Shown here: positions 47,822 through 60,725 of the stretch, piece after piece
Layout: the number at the start of each line of letters is the position of its first letter
Position numbering within the stretch: position 1 is the first letter of the stretch
Assembly: GCF_025398315.1 (NCBI RefSeq)
Contig: NZ_JAODOQ010000001.1
Coordinates: 1,116,001-1,180,000 of the forward strand
Reading direction: 5' to 3'
Origin: Shewanella phaeophyticola
GTDB taxonomy: Bacteria > Pseudomonadota > Gammaproteobacteria > Enterobacterales > Shewanellaceae
DNA length: 64,000 bases
Notes under the pieces: generated by a model
What the model was told of the DNA's origin: nothing
Databases searched by the model: none
The model's input: the letters and a program-made list of their open reading frames with translations, nothing else
Program-made: the position numbers and the translations under genes

Positions 47822-50800
47822 TGTTTCGATCCCGTGGTCGAACGGGTAATACTGACTACATCAGCTGATTTTGGCGCATTAGGGGTGGTTATTTCACTGA
47901 CAAAGCCTTCAAGCTCTGCCAGTTTATCTTTGTGATACAGACTTATCATGGGTTGTAATAAATGCTCGACCAGTTGGCCAAAACCTTCCTGGCTAAAATC
48001 ATCGGGGAAGTTAAATAAACGCTGATTGTGCGGGTCAAAGGCTTCGCCAAATCGGGTTTGACCATCGTCCCATTTCGCTTCAGTTTTAAGCAGTTTATCT
48101 TCGTGCTCACCTTCCGCTTCGGCATAGGCAAAGGCGGTTTTAGGCATAAAGCACAGTGGTTGGCGCTGGCTCTGAATAAAGCACACAATAAAGCGCATCA
48201 GTTGTTCGCGGGCTTGCTCGGTAGTGATGGGGGCAAAAGCATGAAAATGACCAATGTCGAGCAAGTAACTGTAGCCTTGTTTGGCTTTATGTTGCGCTGT
48301 TGGCGAAGCTTGATCAGCCATGGCATTGAGGCATAAATGACGTAAATACACTCTAATAAAGTCGCGTCCGTGTGCGGTGCCTGGGCGATAATTAACGAGG
48401 CCTTTTGGTAAGATATCGTCTATACGGCCAACCAAATTAACCCGAATTTTTGAGGCGTTCTCTTCAGTGTCTGACTCGAGATTTAAGTCAAAATTAAGAT
48501 CGACATTCACTGTATGCATGGGCTGCTCGTCTTGTAAAAACTGCACTCGGTTAATTAATGGCACGATGTCGCGTTGATATTGCGCTAACAAGATATTATC
48601 AAACGGTGCCATGGGCAGCTCTCCGCTGGCTTTAAGGCGATTGATAAGTGCCTCGTTTGGTACGCTCAGTTTATTGTCGATGGCGTTATCTATCATCGAT
48701 AATTGCAATATAAAGCGCTCTAATGCATTGAGGCTAAATGGCTCATCGTTGTCATCTGCTTGAATATCTAATGATAAATCCACTTTTAAACTGCGATTAA
48801 AAAAGAACTGAGCTGGGTTTCGATAAAAGCGGATTAGCGATGACAGCTCCAATTCGACCACTTTAATGCCTTGGCTATCAATATGACTATGAGCAAACAC
48901 TTCGTCAGCCTGTTCGGCTGATAAGGGCAATGGTTGATTAAAAAATGGCATACTAATCATTCCTTGTTTAGCAGGTGGACACCACTGTGAATTATAGCTT
49001 TGCTGTAGTGAGATGTTATTGCGGTTGCGACTAAATAAATTAGCATCAAATGGCTGTAATGGTTGTGCTTGGATCAGTTGTTGTAATACTAGGTTGTCGG
49101 CCTCATCATTGCTGACCTCATGGCTCTTTTCAAGTTGATGTTTAAGTGTTGATGGCAAGTAACTTAATTGGCAATATTCAATTAATTCTGACACTAGCAT
49201 TGAAGCAATCCGTTCAGCATTGTCGCGCTCGCTGTGGCCAATATAGCTGATGTACAGTTGTTGTCTGGCGGATAAGAGTGCTTCTAAAAATAAGTATCTG
49301 TCGTCTAAACGGCGCGATCGGTCACCTTTTTTAGAGCCAAAGTGAGCCATTAAATCAAAACCGACAGGGTGCTGAACTCGGGGGTATACGCCATCGTTCA
49401 TACCTAATAAGCATACAACATTAAATGGAATTGAGCGCATTGGCATCAAGGTACAAAAGTTAATGCTGCCGGCAAGATAGCGTTGGCCAACACGAGACTC
49501 GGTAAGGCGTTGATTAAACCATTGCTTTAAGACTTCAATATTGACCTGGCCTTGGTGTCCTGCACTTTCAAGCTCTGTTTCTAACGCAACTAAAGCGTCA
49601 CGTATCGCTTGGATTTGCTCGCGTTCGTCATCATTGGCGTCGTAACAGTCGGCCAATAATTGCTGTAATTGGGCCAAACGTTGTTGGGTGTTAAAGTCGC
49701 CGGCAAATAAGCTGTAGTAGGTGTCGATAGTTTCTAAAAAGTTAAGCAGTTTACCTAATGCTTGCGACGACTGACCCTCAACGCCTTGTACGGTTAACGT
49801 ACCCTGATATATCTCAGCCTGATCGTTAAATGCATAACCTAAGATTAAGCGTTTAATGCCAAAGGCTCATGAGTTTTGTGCGAAGGGTGCCACACCTAAT
49901 TGGCTGCGTGTATCTTGATCGCGGCCTCAACGAACATTGGCTTGATCTAACCAACGGCGAATAAGCGACAGTTCGTCATCATCAAGATCGAAACGGCGTA
50001 AAATAGCCGGCACTTCTAAAATACTGATAATTTCAGTTAAGCCAAAGCGGCTTTGGTTGATATTAAGCAGGGTTAAAAAGCTATTAATCAGAGGTGACTC
50101 TTGTGCTGCGCCGCGATCTGCAATGGCATAAGGTAGGTAGTAGTCGCCTTTTTGTGGATTCGTGTCGGCAAAATATTGGCTGTTTGCTGTGCCAAATACG
50201 GCGTCGATAAATGGCGCATATGCCGCGACATCTGGCATCATCACCACAATATCTTTAGGGCGTAAACTGCTGTCACTAGACAACAACTCAAGCAAATGGT
50301 CGTGTAGGGTTTCGACTTCTCTTAAGGCACTGTGACAACTGCGCAGCGTAATAGAATTGTCGTTAATGTGCAGTTCTCGTCTGGCGCCTAAGTCCTGGTA
50401 AATATCAGCATCTGGCCCTAATGGTTGCCCGAGGGTTTCCATTTGTAAAATGTCGTACTGTACGCCATGCAATAGGTTGTCTGGTGTGGGTTCAACATAA
50501 CAATCGTAACCAAAGTCGGTGTGCTCGGGCGGTAAACTGAGCATTAAATCCAGCAATTCGCGGCTCATCTGACCGTTATTTGCCAGTAATGGATTACCCA
50601 CTTCTAGCTTGTCTTCCCAGCCCTGATCGAGTTGTTTTTTGTTGGCATATTGCAGTGCCATGCGCGCTCTGGCTTTGGGCTCAATTATGTCGCCCCAATA
50701 ATGCTGACACGGGCTTAGGGATAACATGATCACGTCTATTCTTGAGGCTAAATGGTAAAGCACCTCAAGGGTTTGTGGTGGCATGGATGAAATACCAAAT

Positions 50801-51564
50801 ACATATAAGCGTTCGGGCAGCATGGATAAATCTGTGGCGGGGTTTATCAATGCTGCCAGCAAATCGGCGTGTAAATTAGCGCGATGATAATGGCTAGCTT
50901 GTAGCTGGTGGCGATTGTAATCGACCAGTGCGCGCCACAAAATAGGTTGCCAGCGTTGATTGTCATCGAGTTCAAGCTGGGTATTGATTTGGCTGAGCGG
51001 AATGTTTTGCTCCCAGGCGAGAATCCACTCTGGGCGATAAACCAAATATTGGTCAAATATATCGGCAATGCGACCACATAATTGAAATAACTTAATCGCC
51101 TCGTGGGCGGTGTCGTTTGTTTGCAGTGTGTGGCTGGCCCCTTCGACGCTACTTGTCGCTTCGAGATCGATGACTAACGCGTCGGGTTGATTACTATCTG
51201 GGGTGAGCTGCGGGCTTAAATATTGCTTTAATGGGCTAAAGTCGCTGTTGTCTAGCAAACTTGGCAATAAATCCATTAGTTTCCAGGTCATTGCCGCTTT
51301 AGTAAATGCGTTATCTTTTGGTACGTTGGGCAGTAAATCATGGCATAACTGCCAGGTAAAACTCGATGGCAGCGGAAAGGTTAACGCCGCCGCAATACCA
51401 TTGTGCTTGGCCACTTCTAACCGTAACCAGGTCGACATACCGGGACTTTGCACCAGAATATGTTCACCGCTCAATACATTCAGGTTATCGGAGCTAATCG
51501 CCAGCAATTTGGCTAGCTGCTGTGATAACACTTCCATTTGATTTGATTGAATTAAGGTAAGCAT
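47818..51564 (-). pseudogene. recC: RecC exonuclease V gamma subunit, two in-frame TGA codons
   Basis: The Chi-recognising scaffold subunit of RecBCD. One frame is open from the ATG at 51564 (MLTLIQSNQMEVL) to the stop at 47818, 1248 residues, except for TGA at codon 546 (49927-49929, after LDQANVR) and codon 566 (49867-49869, before AFGIKRLILGYAF). Both align to conserved Trp residues in E. coli RecC (IRWG and a TWRFG-like site). The downstream CTLMPMRSIPFNVVCLLGMNDGVYPR block is well kept. recC, recB and recD overlap in that order. Confidence 0.9.
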
Positions 51565-51690
51565 GAGCAACTCGCTGATTTGACATTAATTCATTCTATG
51601 AACTCTAGAGAATTTCAGCAATCAAAACTGTGTAATCGTATATTACTTGCTGAACTAATATGCACTGTTTTATTTAACCAGTGCAGAGGA

Positions 51691-53741
51691 TTAACTGCGC
51701 AATAAACGTAGGCGTAATTTGCGGTATAAGCGCATAAATTGTTGCTGTTGTTGCAGGCTTTGCTCTGGCGTCAACGGTTGATATTTGAGTGCCATAAAGG
51801 CCTGACTGAGTGCGTTAAAGTCGGCCGCTAAACGTGGATGTTTGTCACTGAGACGTGCCACTACATCGTTAGCGTAATCTTGTGGCGCTTGGCCTTGTGG
51901 GCGTGCGATACCTCGTTTAGCTAAACGCTGACACACTAACTGATAACGTTTGTTCAGCGGATCTTGTTGGGCGTTTTGACTAAATAATCCGGCATAGTAA
52001 CCAATCACTAAAGCAATGATGATAAAGCTAAAAATCATCATTAAAGCAATCTTACTGCTGGTGACATCCCCTAATAGTTTTGATAACACTTGTTGTTTGC
52101 GCTCTTCATCAAACCCTAACACCCACACGCTCCAATAGTAATCGAGGCTAGAGAGTTGCTGGCGTAATTCGTTAAGCCAGGGGTATTGCTTCATTCTTAA
52201 GGTGCTAAATGGACTGTCTTGCAGGTAGCTGGTTTGGCTGTCAAATGTGGCGTCAAAGCCATCTAAAATTCGTTGCGGTGCAATCATGGCTGTGGGGTCA
52301 AATCGTTGCCAGCCTTTGCCTTCTAGCCACACTTCGGTCCATGCATAGGCCATGTATTGATAAACGCTGTAGTAACCGGCTTGTGAGTTGTATTCGCCGC
52401 CTTGATAACCGGTCACCATACGCGCAGGTAGACCACTCGCACGGCCATAAACACCATTGCAGAGGCGTAATGTGCACAAAATCCAGCGCGATTTTCAAAT
52501 AAAAAATCATCAATTTGCTGCTCGCCAACCGGCGGTGGGCTCAAAGTATAATAATAAGCTTGCTCGGCAAAGTAATTCATCATGGCGTTTAAACGCACTT
52601 GTGGCTCGGGATAATCTTGCGCAAATTTCTTCGCTAAAGCTTGGGTTTTAAGATTACTGTTGGGTGGTAAGGCCAAATTTAATTTTTTGGTATTGTCTTT
52701 TAACGTTGGTTCCATGACGCTGTCTGGGTATGAGGTTACGCGATAGCTCATACGTTGATCGACAGGTCTAAGCGAATACAAGCTATAGTCAGGCAGCTCA
52801 ACTACTTGGCTGTTGTCACTAAAGGCTTCGTCGAGGCCATATAACCATTTTTGGTGACTGGGTTCGCTAATGACGATGTAATCCACTTTACGGCTTTGGC
52901 CTGTCAGTATGGCTTTATCGCGTTGTGGTTTTTGAAAAAACGCCTGACGTTGTAAATTTTTAATGCTCGGGCCCTGCCGCCATGTTTTGCCGTCGTAGTT
53001 TTCCATGACCAAGGTGCGCCAATATAAATCTTGGTTTGCAGAGCCTGTGGTACTGCCGTCAAAATTTTCAAAGCCTGCTCGAAAAGCCAGCTCTGCTGAG
53101 CGAGTCAATTTACTGATGTCGCCAAAAGACACTTCATCAGATAAACCAGTGGTAGCCGATTTCATATTAGGCACTAGCCATAAAGGATCAAGGCGTGGAA
53201 ACACCACAAACAATAAAATAGCTAATGGTAGACTTTGTAAGACTAATTTAATGCTAAAGCCAAAATTGGCGAACTTATTAGATTTATCTTGATAGACGCT
53301 GATTAAAATACCGGTGTTAATGATAACCACCGTAAATAAATGCAAGGTGTTGAGCATGCCTTGCTGGTCGAGCAAGGTAAGCGCAATCAAAAAGTACCCA
53401 ACCAATACAATGGCTTTAACATCTCGTTGCTCGCGCATTTCGATGTATTTAAGGGCATAGCCTAAAATCAGTAAATTGACTAATGCGTTAAGTAAGCCGA
53501 TTTCGGATGACACTAAGGCGAGGGTGACAGCAGCACCAATGGCTAATGATGTGACTAACATCTTAGGCGGTGCGGCCACTTTACCTAGGTATATTCCGAC
53601 TCGCCAGACAAAGCAAATAGCACAGATGCCGATGCTCCACAGTGTGGCTTGTTGATAAAGTGGGCTTAATACGGCCACATTGGTGACTAATAACCAAAAT
53701 AGGGTATTACGGCTGATGATGGCGTCAAAATTATCTTTCAT
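51691..53741 (-). pseudogene. TgpA-like DUF3488 transglutaminase, frameshifted and with altered active site
   Basis: Several N-terminal membrane helices (about residues 10-190) are followed by a periplasmic transglutaminase core and a C-terminal helix with a DUF4129-like tail. The catalytic Cys lies in NRAGFCAHYASAM. The frame shifts near 52445 (one C missing, FMA then RASGLPARMVTGYQGGE). Restored length is about 683 residues. At 52345-52347 the codon is TAT (Tyr) in YMAYAWTEVW, where the family has the catalytic His (AHAW). The Asp in RFDPT is kept. Last gene of moxR-DUF58-tgpA. Confidence 0.88.
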
Positions 53742-54835
53742 TATGTCGCCTCTACATCGAGATTGGCCGAGCTTGGAGTAAAGTCGGGGTTGATACTACC
53801 ATAGGCTTGGTAGGTTGCTATTGCCGTTTGACAGGCAATGCGATGTGCTTCACCAGTGTGTTGGTTGATGACAGTGTTTCCAAGTATTAAACCAAAAATT
53901 TGCTGGGTTTGGCTGAGTTTATCGACTTGCCAGGCAAGGCGACTGAGCTGCTGTTCAAGATCTTTACCACTGGTTTGGGCTAACGAAAGCCAGACGGGTA
54001 AGCCTTCTGGCTCGGCAAACTCTTTTGACAACATGCCTTTGTCTTGCGCCCATTGTTTCCACGCGACTTGTTTAAGTGATTCTCCCGGAACATAAGCGCG
54101 CAAGCCTTTGTAATCATCGACACCTGGGCGTAATTTTCCGTGTTCATGTTGGCTGTCGCTGTCACTCAATTGGCTAGAGAGCACAATGTCACAGGCTTCG
54201 GGTTTGGCAAATATTACATGATGAATATCAAGGTCGACATATGACCATGCACGGCACAAGCCTAATGGAAAATTGGATGACACTTTAATACGTCCGGGAG
54301 TTAAGTGGCCACGTTTTGGATGTTCAAATGGCACCGCAGCCACGGATTGTTGTTCCATGTGTTTTAAGCGCACATGGCGCTGATGTTTAAACTGTAAACA
54401 GATTTGTTGATGGGAAGTGTCACTGTGTTTATTGCTTGTGTGACCGGTAAGCATGATCGGAAATGGGCTGTCGTCGCCGGCATAGGCTATTGGCGGATTG
54501 ACGGCATTAAAACTGAGCCCTGCAAGATTTTTGTAACTGTAAATAATGCAGGTGTGAAACACACTGGCTAATAATAAGCTTAAGCCTATCACTAAGTTGT
54601 TTTGGTAGTTTGTGCCAAACAAGTAGAGCAACACAATCAGCCCCATCCAAAATAAACCAAAGCCGCTGGGTAAAATAAAAATACTGCGGTGGCTTAAGGT
54701 GATGTGCTTTTGAGGCGGTAAACGCCGAGTGAGCCAACGATCCCAGCGTTTTGTCATTGACGCGGGGATAAGGCGTTGCAGCCACGACGGTTTGCTATAA
54801 CCTGACTGAGCTTTGTTGGCGTTATGTTTGCTCAT
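53741..54835 (-). CDS. DUF58 domain membrane protein
   Basis: A 364-residue protein with two hydrophobic segments near 50-90 and the DUF58 core (KLRPGVDDYKGLRAYVPGESLKQVAWKQWA-type region). DUF58 proteins sit between a MoxR ATPase and a transglutaminase-like protein in many bacteria and are thought to work with them in envelope protein assembly or maturation. Its TAA stop overlaps the next start by one base, and moxR ends 21 bases upstream. Frame intact. Confidence 0.9.
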   Translation of the reverse strand: MSKHNANKAQSGYSKPSWLQRLIPASMTKRWDRWLTRRLPPQKHITLSHRSIFILPSGFGLFWMGLIVLLYLFGTNYQNNLVIGLSLLLASVFHTCIIYSYKNLAGLSFNAVNPPIAYAGDDSPFPIMLTGHTSNKHSDTSHQQICLQFKHQRHVRLKHMEQQSVAAVPFEHPKRGHLTPGRIKVSSNFPLGLCRAWSYVDLDIHHVIFAKPEACDIVLSSQLSDSDSQHEHGKLRPGVDDYKGLRAYVPGESLKQVAWKQWAQDKGMLSKEFAEPEGLPVWLSLAQTSGKDLEQQLSRLAWQVDKLSQTQQIFGLILGNTVINQHTGEAHRIACQTAIATYQAYGSINPDFTPSSANLDVEAT

Positions 54836-54856
54836 GTTAATTGTAAACCCTTAGCG

Positions 54857-55768
54857 TTAGCGAATGGGGTTAACACTGGCCAGAATAGTGTCAGACAGCG
54901 CCTGACCCTGGAACTGGCTACTACTGCGAATGCGATGCTCTGCAACTGAAGCAAATACCGCTTGAATGTCTTCGGGTACTACATATTGGCGCTGGTGAAT
55001 AAACGCCCATGCTTTTGCAGCTTGCAACAGTGCAATACTGTACTCTTGGCGATAAACCACTGGCCACATCGTGCTGGCGCGAATAATCAACTAAGGCAAT
55101 AAGGTAATTCAGTACCGCATCAGACGCTGACACTTGCGCTACTTGTTGCTGTAGCAATAACAATTCTTGTGGTGTGATGCATTGAGCCTGCGCTGCTTGT
55201 TTAGTGGCTTGTGTGTGGGTTTTTAGCATGGCCAATTCGGCTTCATGATTAGGGTAACCAATTGAAATACGCATCATAAAGCGGTCAAGCTGTGATTCTG
55301 GCAGCGGGAAAGTACCGGCTTGATCTAATGGGTTTTGAGTGGCAATCACAAAAAAAGGTGAGCTTAAATGATGGGTGATACCATCAATAGTGATTTGTTG
55401 CTCGGCCATAGCTTCAAGCAGCGCGCTTTGGGTTTTTGGGCTGGCACGGTTAATTTCATCTGCAAGCAGCATTTGGTTAAATACTGGCCTTTATGAAACA
55501 CAAACTGTTGTTGCTCTTTGCTGTAAATAGACACCCCAAGAATGTCGGCCGGCAGCATGTCGCTGGTAAATTGAATACGTTGGTAACTCATGCCTAAGCT
55601 ACTGGCAATGCCTTGAGACAAGCTGGTTTTACCCATACCTGGCAAGTCTTCAATCAGTAAATGACCTTTTGCAAGAATACAGGTTACCGCCAGTTTAATT
55701 TGCTCTGGCTTGCCTAACAATACGCTTGCTAGTTGTTTTAATAAGGTTTCGATAGTTGATTGCGACAC
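54857..55768 (-). pseudogene. MoxR-family AAA+ ATPase, two frameshifts
   Basis: A MoxR-type chaperone ATPase with Walker A EDLPGMGKTSL, Walker B LLADEINRASPKTQSALLEAM, the sensor region ATQNPLDQAGTFPLPESQLDRF, and a C-terminal lid (GLSPR then SIALLQAAKAWAFIHQRQYVVPEDI). The frame shifts near 55482 (one C missing, between FHKG and PVFNQMLLADE) and near 55099 (one extra base after GLSPR). Net length is unchanged at about 303 residues, normal for MoxR. First gene of the moxR-DUF58-tgpA unit. Confidence 0.88.
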
Positions 55769-55884
55769 GAACGCTCCCAGTATTTTAACCTCTAGAGATT
55801 GAGGTTGTAGCTAAGTGGTGGATTGCAGGTTGATGACCCCATCGAGCATCAATCTAATACGTTACCCTGAGCGCGAGTGTAAAG

Positions 55885-57813
55885 CTAGTATCGATAGCTC
55901 AGTTCTTTAGGGCTAAACAGGCTATTGGTTGATTGATCTTTTTGTTGAAAAATCATCCGATAACTTAATACGGCTTGCACATACTCGCGGGTTTCGGTGT
56001 ACGGAATGGTTTCAATAAATGTCATGACATCTAAGGTGCCATCTGACGCTTTAAGCCAGCGACGGACACTGCCAGGACCTGCGTTGTAGGCTGCGGTAGC
56101 CAAGACTCTATTTTGGTCAAATTGTTTGAGCAACTCACTGTAATAAGCACTGCCTAACATGATATTGACTTTAGGGTCGTATAAGTCTTTAACGTGTTTG
56201 AATGGTATTTTGTTCTTTTTAGCGGTTTGTTTGGCGGTTGCCGGCATTAATTGCATTAAACCTCGCGCGCCCACGCCTGATGTCGCATAAGGATAAAATG
56301 CACTTTCGCGGCGAGATATCGCTCTAATTTCATCAATATTGACCTTATACTTTTTACTGGCTTCAACAAATTCATCATTGGCTGCAAGCGGGAAGCGCAG
56401 TGCTAACGAGTCCCATAATTTGCCTTGGATACTCGACTCAACACTAAATCCATGCCAACCCTGCTTTAGCGCGTACAATCCATACTGCCCTGTCATGTCA
56501 TTTTCATGTCGGCGCATTAGGTAAACCCATTCATTACGAGCGTCGATAATTTTGTCTAATGCCATGAGTTCAATCACTCGAGCAAGGCCTTTGTCTTGAT
56601 GCAGTTTAGCTTGTAGTTCAGGGTTAGGTGCCAGATTGTCATTGTTCATCGAAAATGGATTACCTAACGCTTCAGCTGCACTAAAACCATAAAAGTTGCG
56701 TTGGCGGCTTAACGCTGACTGTAACTCTGTCGCTTTGGTTTTATTTTTGCGGGCAAGCATTTTTGCTTGCCAGTAAAGCCAACGCGGATTGGTTTTACCC
56801 TTATCACTTAATAAACCCAGATAGGTGTCTACTGTGCTGTAGTCAAGTTCGCGAAGTGCCCAGCGTAAACGCATTTCGTATAAATCGTCAGATGCCAGTA
56901 ATGGCAGCATGTTGTCGATATGGCTCACCAGCTGAGTGTCTTGTTTTATTAATGCTCTGCGCACTAAATAACGGTTAAGCTGTCGCGCTTCAACGTCACT
57001 AAAACGGTTGGCTTTTTGATACTTTACATACAATTTTATGGCTTGATGTAAGTCTTTACGAGCCAGTTTTCGTAATCCCACATCGACAATATTGCCGATA
57101 ATCGGCTTTGAGCTGTCAAATTTGTTCATGTGGCGCAATATATTGGGGTCGCGATACACCGACATCAATAATTTAGCCTGGGTTTTATGTTGAGTGATTT
57201 TTTTCGATAAATAGCTTAATAGGCTAGATTGACCGGCATTAAAGCTCAATAGCATACGTTGCCAAATGACTTCTTGGCTGCGATGACCCGCTTGGATTCA
57301 CTTATCAAATACAGGATCGCATTCTTTTGGGCGCGAGTAGCCATGTATCCATAAGCGCTCGATGCCTTTATATGCCATGTCTTTGTTACCCGCATCAAGC
57401 TGGGCTTGATAAAAATAACATTGCAGACGAATGTCGTTTGGCGTGTCGGGAGAGATCACTAAAAAGTCTTCCCAGCGCTGTTTTTTACCCGCATTGAGCA
57501 GGTATCGATAACGAAGATTGTTGTACAGCGGAGTGGTATCAAACTGGTTAATTGCAGTGAGCGCAGCGCTACCTGACGATTGAATAATGCCATCCATTTT
57601 TGCATGGTAATCTAAGTAAACGGTGAGTGGATAGTCGGCTAATTTATTGCGTAATGTTTGGTACTTACCCAGCTGTTTGTTGTCGAGCGCTTTGCGAGCG
57701 TCAAGGTACATTTGTTGTTGCGTTGTTAGTGCGCAGGCTTGGCTAATGAAAGCCAAGGGAGCTGCCAAAATTAATGCACCAGTAATCAGTTTTTTAGCCC
57801 AAGTGTTACGCAT
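55885..57813 (-). pseudogene. slt: Soluble lytic murein transglycosylase (Slt70-like), in-frame TGA
   Basis: A signal peptide (ALILAAPLAFISQACA) precedes the helical superhelix (U and L domains) and a C-terminal goose-lysozyme-like SLT domain with ISRRESAFYPYATSGVGARGLMQLMPATA, where the catalytic Glu is the one in RRES, and a late AAYNAGPG. The frame is continuous for 642 residues, the family length, except for TGA at codon 172 (57298-57300) in FDK-stop-IQAGHRS, aligned with a Trp in E. coli Slt. Cleaves peptidoglycan to anhydro-muropeptides. Confidence 0.9.
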
Positions 57814-57910
57814 TTAAAAGAGAATCTCCGCCTCAATACTTCGTTTGCGATAAGGTATACGGTTTACTTACGCCCAAGGATTACTATTGCGCGTATTGAT
57901 TAAATAAAGA

Positions 57911-59423
57911 TTAATTTTTTACTGATTGTGTGTCAGTTTCATCATCGTCAATAGATTCATCTAACGCGCGGTTTAACAGCTGTTTATCAAGTTGCTTGCT
58001 GGTGTCGACGCCTAACTGCTGCATCACGTGCGCTTGCCTAATAAGGTTACCTTTACCTGATGACAGTTTTGACATGGCGTTTTGATAGCTTTTATCTGCG
58101 CTGTCTAATGCGCGGCCAAGCTTTTCCATGTCTTCTAGGTAGCCACAAAGCTTGTCGTAAATGCGGCTAGCTTGTTTGGCAATGTTTTGGGCGTTTTGGT
58201 TTTGATACTCATAGCGCCAAATATTGTTAATCGTTCGCAAGGCCACTAATAAATTGGTTGGGCTAACCAGCATAATGTTATGTTCAAGGGCAAAATTAAC
58301 CAGGCTTGGATCGTATTCAATGGCTAACAAAAAGGCCGGTTCAATAGGAATAAACATCAATACATAATCAAGACTCTTAAGTCCATGCAGTTTGTGATAG
58401 TCCTTTTGGCTCAAGCCCTTGATGTGTTGCCTAATCGATAGCGCATGCTCTTTGATTGCTTGCTCACGGATGTCTTTGTCTTCGCTATTAAAATAACGCT
58501 CGTAACTCACTAGCGACATTTTTGCGTCAATGACCACATCTTTTTGTTCTGGCAAATGGACGATTACATCGGGTTTAAAACGTTTGCCGTTGTCGTCTTT
58601 TAAATCTTGTTGAATATGATATTCATGTCCTTCGCGTAGACCACTTTCTTGTAGTACGCGCTCTAAAATCACTTCGCCCCAATTGCCTTGCTGCTTGTTA
58701 TCGCCTTTTAACGCCTTGGTGAGATTAATAGCATCCTGACTCATTTTTAGATTAAGTTCACGCAGGTGGTCTAATTGGTGTTTTAACGCGCTACGCTCAG
58801 ACTGCTCATGGGTATAAGACTCATGAATTTGGCGTCTAAAGCCCTCAAGTTGTTGTTTTAATGCGTCCAAGCACGCCGTCCATTTGTGAGACGTTTTGTT
58901 GTTTAAAGTTCTCGCTGCGCTCATCAAATATACGATTGGCTAAATTTTCAAATTGCAGTTTAAGCCGCTCCTCTGCTGACTCGAGTAGGGCGATTTTGTC
59001 TTGTAATGACTTTTGCTCAGTTTCGGCTTTCACCAATATGGTTTGTTGGATAGCATTTGATTTAGCTAAGTTTAGTTGAGACTCCATCAAACGATGTTGA
59101 GCATCGACTAACTGCTGTTCAACGGTATAGACCCGGTCTGCTTTGGTTTCTGCTGTCGACAGCTGTGAAATTAAGCTTTCGATTTTATTTTGCAGATGGT
59201 TACTGTGATCAGTCTTGTCGTCGAGCATATCTTGCAATCTCGCCACTTCTGCATGGGCTTCGTTGATTAATGCAAGATTTTCTTGAGCATTTTGCTCTTT
59301 TAACTGTTCCCAGCGTTGACGAGTTAAACGTTGATTGATTAATGCTCCAATTAAGAAGCCAAGAAACGCAACCGCAATCAGCGCTGCAATTTGAGGAGGA
59401 GTTAATGACACAGCAAAAGGCAT
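57911..59423 (-). pseudogene. rmuC: RmuC-family DNA recombination protein, frameshifted
   Basis: An N-terminal membrane helix (PPQIAALIAVAFLGFLIGAL) is followed by a long coiled coil and the RmuC nuclease-like domain (NWGEVILERVLQESGL, KPDVIVHLPEQKDVVIDAKMSLVSYERY). One extra base near 58866 splits QMDGVL from DALKQQLEGF. Restored length is about 503 residues. The ATG at 59423 is my choice; an earlier start at 59480 would add a short non-conserved extension. RmuC limits inversions at short inverted repeats in E. coli. Confidence 0.88.
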
Positions 59424-59688
59424 AACAAAAACCGAAAGAAAATAATGGTTAAGGGTCGCACGGCTAATAATTGCCTGCAAGGGGCAAAATAAGGAATTAA
59501 TGATTTTTTATTGTTAATGATTAAATTTAAAACTAATCCACTGGTAAAGCCGTATAGTCAGTGATATCAGGCTTTTGTAAAAATCATTAGTCAGTATTTT
59601 TATGTCATTTGAAATAAATACATTCGTTTACCTGTCTATTCATGACAGATGGCAGAAAATATCAAAATAAGCTTTTAAGAGGTGATTT

Positions 59689-60725
59689 ATGGCGCGTAAA
59701 AATCGATTTACTCAAGGCATATTACAACGAGCTCCTTGGCATATTGCTGACAATCAAGTGACTCCGGAATCTGTGTTTAATGACCGCCGTAATATTATTA
59801 AGGTATTAGGTTTAGGTGCGTTAGGCGCCAGTTTACCAGGGCAGGTACAAGCTGGCATATTCGATTTATTTGGCGAGCAAAAAGCTAAAAATGCGTTTAC
59901 CACTCAAAGCTTAAATTATTCTACACCTCGTCAATTTGTGTTGCCTGATGTGAAAACGCCAGAAGATAAAGTCACACGCCACAATAACTTTTATGAGTTT
60001 GGTACCGGTAAGTCTGACCCATATGACAACGCCCAAAGTTTTAACGTCGACCCATGGACATTGGTTATTGATGGCTTAGTTGATAAGCCCATAACCCTTG
60101 ATTTAGCGGCACTGACTAAACGGTTTGCCCTTGAAGAAAGAACCTATCGATTACGCTGTGTTGAAGCTTGGTCGATGGTTGTACCCTGGGTGGGCTTTTC
60201 ACTGGCGACTTTACTAAAAGAGGCCGGTGTGAAACAAAATGCCACCCATGTAGCATTTGAAACCTTGTTTGATCCTGAGCAGATGCCAGGGCAAAAAAGC
60301 CGTTTAATGGGCGGCGGTATTCATTATCCGTACGTTGAAGGCTTAACCATTGCAGAAGCGATGAATGAATTACCGTTTTTAGCCGTGGCCTGTACGGTAA
60401 AACTCTACCGCCACAAAATGGCGCACCGATCCGTTTAGTTGTGCCATGGAAATACGGCTTTAAGAGCATTAAGTCTGTAGTGCGCATTCGTGTGATGGAT
60501 AAACAGCCACCAACAAGTTGGAACCAATTAGCCTCACATGAGTATGGCTTTTATGCCAACGTTAACCCCGAGGTTGATCATCCTCGCTGGTCGCAAGCAA
60601 GTGAGCGTAGCATTGGTGAGGGCGGGTTGTTTTCGGCTAAGCGTATTCCGACGCAAATGTTTAATGGTTACGGTGACTTTGTTGCTGATTTATATAAAAA
60701 CATGGATTTAAGGAAGTTTTACTAA
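59689..60725 (+). pseudogene. msrP: MsrP molybdopterin methionine sulfoxide reductase subunit, frameshifted
   Basis: A periplasmic repair enzyme for oxidised methionine. It has a twin-arginine signal (NDRRNIIKVLGLGALGAS), a sulfite-oxidase-like Mo domain with the cofactor Cys in RLRCVEAWSMVVPWVGF, and the C-terminal [19 protein letters not shown]. The frame changes near 60391 (one G missing): the first ends [12 protein letters not shown], the other reads [25 protein letters not shown]. Restored length is about 345 residues. Overlaps msrQ by one base. AGAGG precedes the ATG. Confidence 0.92.
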
